Origin: Raffaelea ambrosiae
Taxonomy: Eukaryota; Ascomycota; Sordariomycetes; Ophiostomatales; Ophiostomataceae
Assembly (NCBI GenBank): GCA_002778195.1
Contig: PCDI01000011.1
Location: 1,151,763 to 1,215,762, forward strand
Direction of reading: 5' to 3'
DNA: 64,000 nucleotides
Position numbers and translations under genes: made by a program. Positions 58,508 to 64,000 of this stretch are shown here, piece after piece (positions within the stretch are counted from its first letter, which is position 1; each line of letters opens with the position of its first letter). The notes under the pieces were generated by a model that saw only the letters and a program-made list of their open reading frames with translations, was not told the DNA's origin and did not search any database.

Positions 58508-60642
58508 ATGGACGGGTCTTCCACGCCGCCGCTGCCGGCCGGCTGGGCGGTCCTGACAGACTATAGCACCCTGGTCGTGCTGTTGGCCACCGTCTTTGGC
58601 TTCTTCGTGCCGATGCTCCTAGTGTATCCGCCCGTGTCGCCACGAGCCAGCGACATCCTGAGCGAGACCCACAGCAAGCTAGGCCTCGGCTGGGACGGCA
58701 CCAAGAAGGAGAAGGGGGACAAGAACAAGGGAACGACAACGGCGACGACGGCGACGACGACGACGGCCGGCCGCATTGCCAGCCTCTGGGTCTACCCCAT
58801 CAAGTCCTGCCAGGGCATCCGTGTCGAGCGCAGCCAGGTGCTGCCGACCGGGTTTGAGTTTGACCGGCTGTTCACCTTTGCCCAGCTCAAGAGCCCCTTC
58901 CCGGCCCCCGCCGGCACCGCTGCTGTGGTGGCGGCGAATGGCACGGGAAACATCCTTGCCGATGTTCCCGACGAGGACCCCGGCACCTGGGAGTTCATCA
59001 CGCAGCGCCAGTTCCCGCGCCTGGCCACGCTGCAGGTCGAGCTCTGGCGGCCCGACCTGGCCAAGGTGAAGAACGCGCAGGCGCGGATGCGCGCCGACGA
59101 CTGGGCGGAGCGCCAGGCGTCGACGACGAGCCAGTCGTACGTCGTCGTGCGGTATCCGTGGCAGGAGCTGGGCGCCGCGGGCCAGTGGGCATGGGTGGCG
59201 GCGAAGCTGGCCCGCGGGATACGGGCCGTGCCCGAGGTGGAGGTGGTCCTCCCCCTGGCCAGTTTGGAAGACGAGGCCGAGGAGGACGAGGCCATGGGGC
59301 AGGCCACGGGGCAGGCCACGGGGCAGGCCATCGGGCAGACCATCGGGCAGACCATGGGAAAGACCAACAAAAAAGCCAACGGCAGGACCAACGGGCCATC
59401 GAATGGAAAGGCCTCTAAGAAACAGGCCAAGAACAAGGCCAACGGAAAGAGCCATGGGCAAGCAACAAATGGAAAGGGAACCTTGACCACCGCCACCGCC
59501 ACCGCCTTGGACGACTCGGATGCGGACCTCCCCGCCGTGGACTCGGACTCGGACACCGAGAAGACGGCCGCCGCCGCCAGCAAGCCCTACGCCAACGTCC
59601 GTATCTGGCGCGACGTCGTGCGCGCGCGCAACCTGTCGGACGAGCTGCCCCGGTCGCTGCAGCTGTACCTGGGCGTGAGCAACAAGCTGGGCGTCTTCCG
59701 CGTCAGCCCGGCCGGCCTGCGGCAGATCTTCCGCTGTGCGCCGCGCAAGGAGGAAGCCGGGTACCAGCCCGTGACGGGCTTTCAAGATGCGGTGGGTGCC
59801 TCGCGGATCTCCCGATGCATGGCATAGTGAAACACACCTCCCAAGTCTTCATGGATGATGCTGACAAGCTTTTGAAAAAAAAAAATAGTACCCCGTCCAC
59901 ATGCTCAACCGCAACAGCGTCCAGGCTCTCGAGGAGAAGGTCGAGACCGACGAAAACCTCCCGGCCCTGGACGAGCGTCGCTTCCGGGCGAACATTATCT
60001 GTGAGCAGCAGTCAGCGTGACGCCGGACAAAAACAAAAATGTATCTAGTGTTTCCATGCTAACAGCAGATGCTCTCCCCCCCCCGCCGCTGTTTGTAGTG
60101 TCTGACGTTCCGGCCTACGACGAAGACTCGTGCGTGCTTCGCCTTCCCAGCCCAAACATATCTATCTATTGTATATGGCTTGAACGCAGATACTGACTCG
60201 TTTTGGCTTCCCCTACACAGATGGAAATCAGTCTCTTTCAAGTCTCGATCAACATCGACACTGCAGGAAGACGCCAAGTTCCACGTTTCGTGTCGGACAG
60301 TCAGGTATGTTCAGATACCTAACGGCAACTCTTTTTTCTCTTCCTCGATAGTTGCTGCCGAATTCCCGCGGAGGACTGACCAGGCGTCTCGTCTGTGTTG
60401 CTAGATGCAAACTGCCCAATGTAAACCCGGATACCGGCGAGCGCCACCGGCGTGAGCCAGACCATGCGCTGCGCACGTTCCGCGATATTGACGAAGGCGC
60501 ACCCAAGATGGGCTGCCTCGGTATGCAGCTAACGCCCCTGTTTGATCAGCCCGAGCAGCCAGAGTTGAGAGAGTTTACACTCGAGACGGGCATGGAGGTC
60601 CATGTTGAGGAACGAGGCGCCCACAAGTATGTCAAGATTTGA
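58508..60642 (+). CDS. Membrane-anchored MOSC-domain protein (mARC-like)
   Basis: MOSC proteins of the mARC type bind molybdenum cofactor and reduce N-hydroxylated compounds at membranes. Exons are 58508-59791, 59889-60000, 60099-60129 (31 nt), 60221-60304 and 60405-60642 (582 residues). A hydrophobic segment at about residues 19-42 (LVVLLATVFGFFVPMLLVY) looks like an N-terminal anchor. The MOSC N-terminal beta-barrel begins at about residue 92 (AGRIASLWVYPIKSCQGIRV), and the MOSC core contains FHVSCRTVRCKLPNVNPDTG, whose Cys505 is in the position of the proposed molybdenum ligand. A roughly 90-residue low-complexity insert (about residues 260-350), including a 12-bp tandem repeat (59294-59355), separates the two halves; animal mARC has no such insert. 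All joins keep frame. It is convergent with SMC2. Substrate unknown. Confidence 0.88.
59294..59355 (+). repeat. In-frame 12-bp minisatellite inside the MOSC gene
   Basis: Five copies of a GCCATGGGGCAG-like unit encode (A/T)(M/T/I)GQ tetrapeptides. The period is a multiple of three, so copy number can vary without frameshift. Confidence 0.8.
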
Positions 60643-61059
60643 ACAGAGAGGGGGGAACTGGACGGAAAATCGGCTGTGTGTGTGTGTGTATTCACGTGTG
60701 GGTTGGCATGGTTGTGTTGTGCCACCATTGTATATGTGTATAATAAGTCGGCAAAAATAAGCGATGGAGCAAGCATACGGCCAAAAACAAAAGAGATATA
60801 GATGCCGTACGGGGAAAATGGGAGAAGACAAAACGAATATACATCATAAAAAGAAACATAGAACACCGGTTCCCAGCCCATAATGGAAGACGCATCGAAG
60901 ACAGAACAACAGCCAGCCAGCCCAGCCCAACCCATGTTCAACCCATATTCAGCCCATGCATTCAAGACAGCAGACATTTCCCAAGATTCATATTCCCGTG
61001 TTTCTGTAGCCAACAGCTTGAAAGCTGCCGACTCCTTTTCCTTCCCCCCCCCCACCGCA
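60643..61059. other. Convergent spacer, MOSC gene / SMC2
   Basis: 417 bp holding both 3' UTRs. It has a TG run near 60675-60690. No gene. Confidence 0.7.
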
Positions 61060-64000
61060 TCACCGCATGTCTGCCGGCGTCAACGCCTGCACCACACTGG
61101 TGCCTTCGCTGAAGCGCGTCTTGAAGATGCGGTTGGCATTCTGGAACATGCCGTCCTTGAGACTGACGACAATAAACTGCGAGCCCTTGAAGCGCGTCTT
61201 GATCAGCCGGCCAATGTTCTGCGTGTGCGACAGATCCAGCGCGGCGTCGACCTCGTCCAGAATGTACATGGGTGCCGGTTTGAACTGCAGCAGCGCCATG
61301 ATCAGCGACAGGGCAATCAGCGACCGCTGGCCACCGCTCAGCTCGGTCAGGCTCTGTTTCCACACCTTGCCCAGGCACACCTTGACCTCGAGGCCGTCGC
61401 TGATCGTCTTGCCCTCGGGCGGGTCCAGCTTGGCAAAGCTGCCGCCCGGCAGCAGCTCCGAAAAGATCTGGCCAAAGTCGGCGTTGACCTTGGTCCACGT
61501 CTTGTGCAGTGCCTTCTTCTTGTAGTCGTCCAGGCTGATAATCGTCTCCTCGATCTTGCGCTTGTCGCGGATCACCGTCTTCATCATCTGCTTCAGCGAC
61601 ACCTCCTTCTTCTCCACGCTGTCGATCATGTTCATGACCTTGGGGTTGATCTTCTTCTTCATGCCCTGAAACCGCTCCCTCAGGTTGCGCAGCGTCGCCT
61701 TGCTCTCCCCAATGTTGTGGCGGTGGAAGTCGTACGGCGTGCCTGGGCGTCCAAACTTGTCCTTCTCGTCTGCAATCCACTCGTGCTCGTGGTCCAATTT
61801 ATCGGCCGCCTCCTTGGCGCTCTGCTGCTCCTTGTGGAACCGTTCCAGCGTGTGAACGAGCTTCTGCATCTCCAGACTCTCCTCGGCGATGCGCGCATTC
61901 TTGCTCCGCGTTGCCTCGTCCAGAGCCCGCAGCTCGTCGTCGTAGATGTTGAGCTTGGCCCGCTCGTCTTCCAGCTGCGCCTGCGCCGTGTCGTGCTGGT
62001 CTGTGACGCTCGCCTGCTGCTCCTCCAGCGCTTTGATCTCGTCCTGCTGAGCGCTCAGGGCCAGGTCAATTTCCTGGAGCTGCTCTCGGGCAGCTGCCAG
62101 ATCGCCCGACACCTGCTCTGAGTCGAGCTGGGCACCCTGCAGTTCCTTTTGCAGAGCCTTGACCGAAGCGCTGTTCTTGGCCAGGGCTGCCCGCAGCTTA
62201 TCCAACGACGTCTGCAGTTCCACCAGCTTGGCATCCTTGTTGTTGTCAAAATCCTTCATATCCTTCTCGATGCGCTTGATGTCCGCATTGGCCTCGGCAT
62301 ACCGCTTCTTAGCCTCTGCCGAGTCTGTTTTGAGCTGCACAATCTGCTCCTTCATGTTCTCAACTTCGTGGATGATGGAGGACGATGAGTTGCCGCTAAT
62401 CTGCTCCTCGGCCAGCTTGATCTCGTGTGTCTTGAGGTCCAGGTCACGCTTGATATGGTGGGCCTGGTCCAGCTTGGACTTCTCCCGGGCGATCTTTGCC
62501 TGAAGGTCTGCCAGACTGGTTTCGGCCACCTTGAGTTTCCGGTTGATCTCATTCAGCTTCTGCAGGGTGACGAGCACGCCGCTTGCGTTGGGCGCGCTGC
62601 CTCCGGAGAGCGTACCAGACGGGTCGTAGGCATCCCCCTCCAGCGTGATGCTCCTCATGCGAACATTGGGGTCGAAGGTGACCCTCTTGGCTGTGTCGGC
62701 ATCCGCACAGATGAGAGTATTGCCAAAGACGTACTCCATGGCGGCCGACACTTCGCTGTCGTAGCCGACAAGAGAGAGGGCCAGGTTGACTTTTCCGGGC
62801 GCAATCTTCTGTGCCGTAGCGACTGTCTCTGCATGTGCCTTGAAGGACGCAATCTTGTTGAGGGGGATGATGGTGACTCTCTTGCGAAGCTTGCCGCCCT
62901 GCAACAGCTGAGTGCCAGTCACCTCCGTGTCCACAACGACATTGTACAGGCGACCGCCGGCACAGATCTCCAAGGCAGTGCCGGCCTCGGTGTGGTTCTC
63001 GTCGAGAGAAAAGAGCTGGGCGACCAAGCCCTTGACCTTTGACCGGTCAAACCTGGGCACGGGGTCGGAATAGTTGAAGTCGATGTTTGCAACCTTGCGC
63101 TTCAGGGCGTCAGATTGCTGGCGAAGCCCGCGGATGGACTGTTGGAGAGACGTCTCTTCTTTGTACATGTCTTCCTCGGCACCGGGATTGAAGCCCAGCT
63201 TGCCGAGCTCCTTCTCGAGTTTTTGCGCCTGGGTCTTCAGACCCTCCAGATCATGCAGGAGACTGGCGTTCTGCTCCTTGGCCTTTCTGGCGCGGGGCTC
63301 CTCCTCCTTGATGCGCTTCTCAAGATGGCTGATTTTGATTTTCGCCTGCTCTTGCTCGGTAACAGAGGCAGTTGCGCGATTCCGGGCGTCTTGGAGCTGG
63401 CCCTGGTAGCCGTTTTCTTGACCGTCCTTGGAGGCCACGCCGGTTTGCAGAGTTTGCAGAAGCTCCTCCTTCGACTCAGCATCCTGGCTTTGCTTCTCGA
63501 GATCCTCCTTGGCAGCATCGAACTTGGCGCGGATTTTTTCGTATGCCTTTGTCTTCTCCTTGAGGGCAGCCTCCAGCTCGGCAACGCTCTTCTCGCCAGC
63601 CTTCCGGCGGTCCTTTTCTTCAGCCATGCTCGAACGCTTGAGATCCATGACCGTGGAGAGACGGACGAGCTCGTTTGAGTACTTCTTGACAGCCTCCTCC
63701 AGAGCCTGGGCCTTGGCGCCCTTCTTCATCTCCTTTTCGCGCTGGGCCCGGATGCGGTTGGAGTCCTCCTCGAGATGCGAAATCTCGCTCTTGAGCCGGA
63801 CGGCTGACTCCTCCAAGTCATGCTGTCGTTGCTTCTTGGCCTCAAAGTCGGCCACTGACTGCTGGAGCTTCTTCTGCCAGTTGACATAGTCATGGGCGAC
63901 CACTAATCTGGTCAGGCGCTCGAGATCGTTCTGTGTCTGTTGGAAGTCGAGGAAAGCTCTTTTCTCCGTTCGCAACTTCTCCAGCTTCGGCTCAATCTCG
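61060..64000 (-). CDS. SMC2: Condensin ATPase SMC2 (5' end outside window)
   Basis: Core ATPase of condensin, pairing with SMC4 to compact chromosomes in mitosis. One continuous exon of about 980 codons is visible; the N-terminal Walker A head is beyond the right edge. Two long coiled coils flank the hinge (about 63065-62560), which has KVKGLVAQLF, GGRLYNVVVDTEVTG and the glycine-rich GTLSGGSAPNASG. The C-terminal head has the ABC signature LSGGQRSLIALSL (about 61345-61310), Walker B with YILDEVDAALD (about 61270-61240) and the switch His in LSHTQNIGRLI. The end, FQNANRIFKTRFSEGTSVVQ, is characteristic of SMC2 rather than SMC1, SMC3 or SMC4. Stop TGA is at 61062-61060. No introns are needed in the visible part. 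Confidence 0.96.
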   Translation of the reverse strand, partial: EIEPKLEKLRTEKRAFLDFQQTQNDLERLTRLVVAHDYVNWQKKLQQSVADFEAKKQRQHDLEESAVRLKSEISHLEEDSNRIRAQREKEMKKGAKAQALEEAVKKYSNELVRLSTVMDLKRSSMAEEKDRRKAGEKSVAELEAALKEKTKAYEKIRAKFDAAKEDLEKQSQDAESKEELLQTLQTGVASKDGQENGYQGQLQDARNRATASVTEQEQAKIKISHLEKRIKEEEPRARKAKEQNASLLHDLEGLKTQAQKLEKELGKLGFNPGAEEDMYKEETSLQQSIRGLRQQSDALKRKVANIDFNYSDPVPRFDRSKVKGLVAQLFSLDENHTEAGTALEICAGGRLYNVVVDTEVTGTQLLQGGKLRKRVTIIPLNKIASFKAHAETVATAQKIAPGKVNLALSLVGYDSEVSAAMEYVFGNTLICADADTAKRVTFDPNVRMRSITLEGDAYDPSGTLSGGSAPNASGVLVTLQKLNEINRKLKVAETSLADLQAKIAREKSKLDQAHHIKRDLDLKTHEIKLAEEQISGNSSSSIIHEVENMKEQIVQLKTDSAEAKKRYAEANADIKRIEKDMKDFDNNKDAKLVELQTSLDKLRAALAKNSASVKALQKELQGAQLDSEQVSGDLAAAREQLQEIDLALSAQQDEIKALEEQQASVTDQHDTAQAQLEDERAKLNIYDDELRALDEATRSKNARIAEESLEMQKLVHTLERFHKEQQSAKEAADKLDHEHEWIADEKDKFGRPGTPYDFHRHNIGESKATLRNLRERFQGMKKKINPKVMNMIDSVEKKEVSLKQMMKTVIRDKRKIEETIISLDDYKKKALHKTWTKVNADFGQIFSELLPGGSFAKLDPPEGKTISDGLEVKVCLGKVWKQSLTELSGGQRSLIALSLIMALLQFKPAPMYILDEVDAALDLSHTQNIGRLIKTRFKGSQFIVVSLKDGMFQNANRIFKTRFSEGTSVVQALTPADMR

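Overview
The window is nuclear DNA from a filamentous ascomycete (Pezizomycotina, most likely a Sordariomycete). The basis is short GT-AG introns of about 60-160 nt with GTATGT/GTAAGT-like donors, a Zn2Cys6 regulator with a Fungal_trans_2-type body, Q-rich regulatory proteins encoded by long CAG/CTG runs, and orthologue content typical of that group. The species cannot be named from the sequence alone. There is one 225-bp assembly gap (45335-45559) and a single ambiguous base at 16972.

Thirteen protein-coding genes are supported, most needing splicing. From left to right they are: SWD2/WDR82 (minus, runs off the left edge), an OAC1-type mitochondrial carrier (plus), NCS2/CTU2 tRNA thiolation (minus), a tandem PH-domain protein (plus), a probable Mediator MED2 subunit (minus), PUB1/TIA1-like RNA-binding protein (plus), YAK1 DYRK kinase (plus), NOT2/CDC36 of CCR4-NOT (minus), a CobW/ZNG1 metal GTPase (minus), a MOB3/phocein-family STRIPAK protein (plus), a Zn2Cys6 transcription factor (minus), a membrane-anchored MOSC/mARC-like protein (plus) and condensin SMC2 (minus, runs off the right edge). 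All exon joins given were checked for frame continuity and, where possible, against conserved motifs.

The genes are ordinary conserved housekeeping or regulatory genes, mostly alternating in strand. Several act on gene expression: SWD2 (COMPASS and mRNA 3'-end factor), MED2 (Mediator), PUB1 (mRNA stability), NOT2 (deadenylation) and YAK1, whose yeast orthologue phosphorylates a CCR4-NOT subunit. I regard this proximity as probably coincidental.

The most unusual region is 43.3-58.5 kb, about 15 kb with no supportable gene, upstream of the Zn2Cys6 factor on one side and of the MOSC gene on the other. It is rich in the 8-mer TACGAGTA/TACTCGTA (10 copies found by eye, against 1 in the rest of the window) and in TACTATGTA (7 copies against 1), and it carries several minisatellites and the assembly gap between G runs. 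Other points of interest are micro-exons (12 nt in ZNG1, 28 nt inside the zinc finger, 13 nt in NOT2, 17 nt in the carrier), an in-frame 12-bp minisatellite inside the MOSC protein, a very long acidic tail on the MOB protein, and a kilobase-long pyrimidine-rich leader before PUB1. I found no CRISPR array, rRNA, convincing tRNA or intact transposon.
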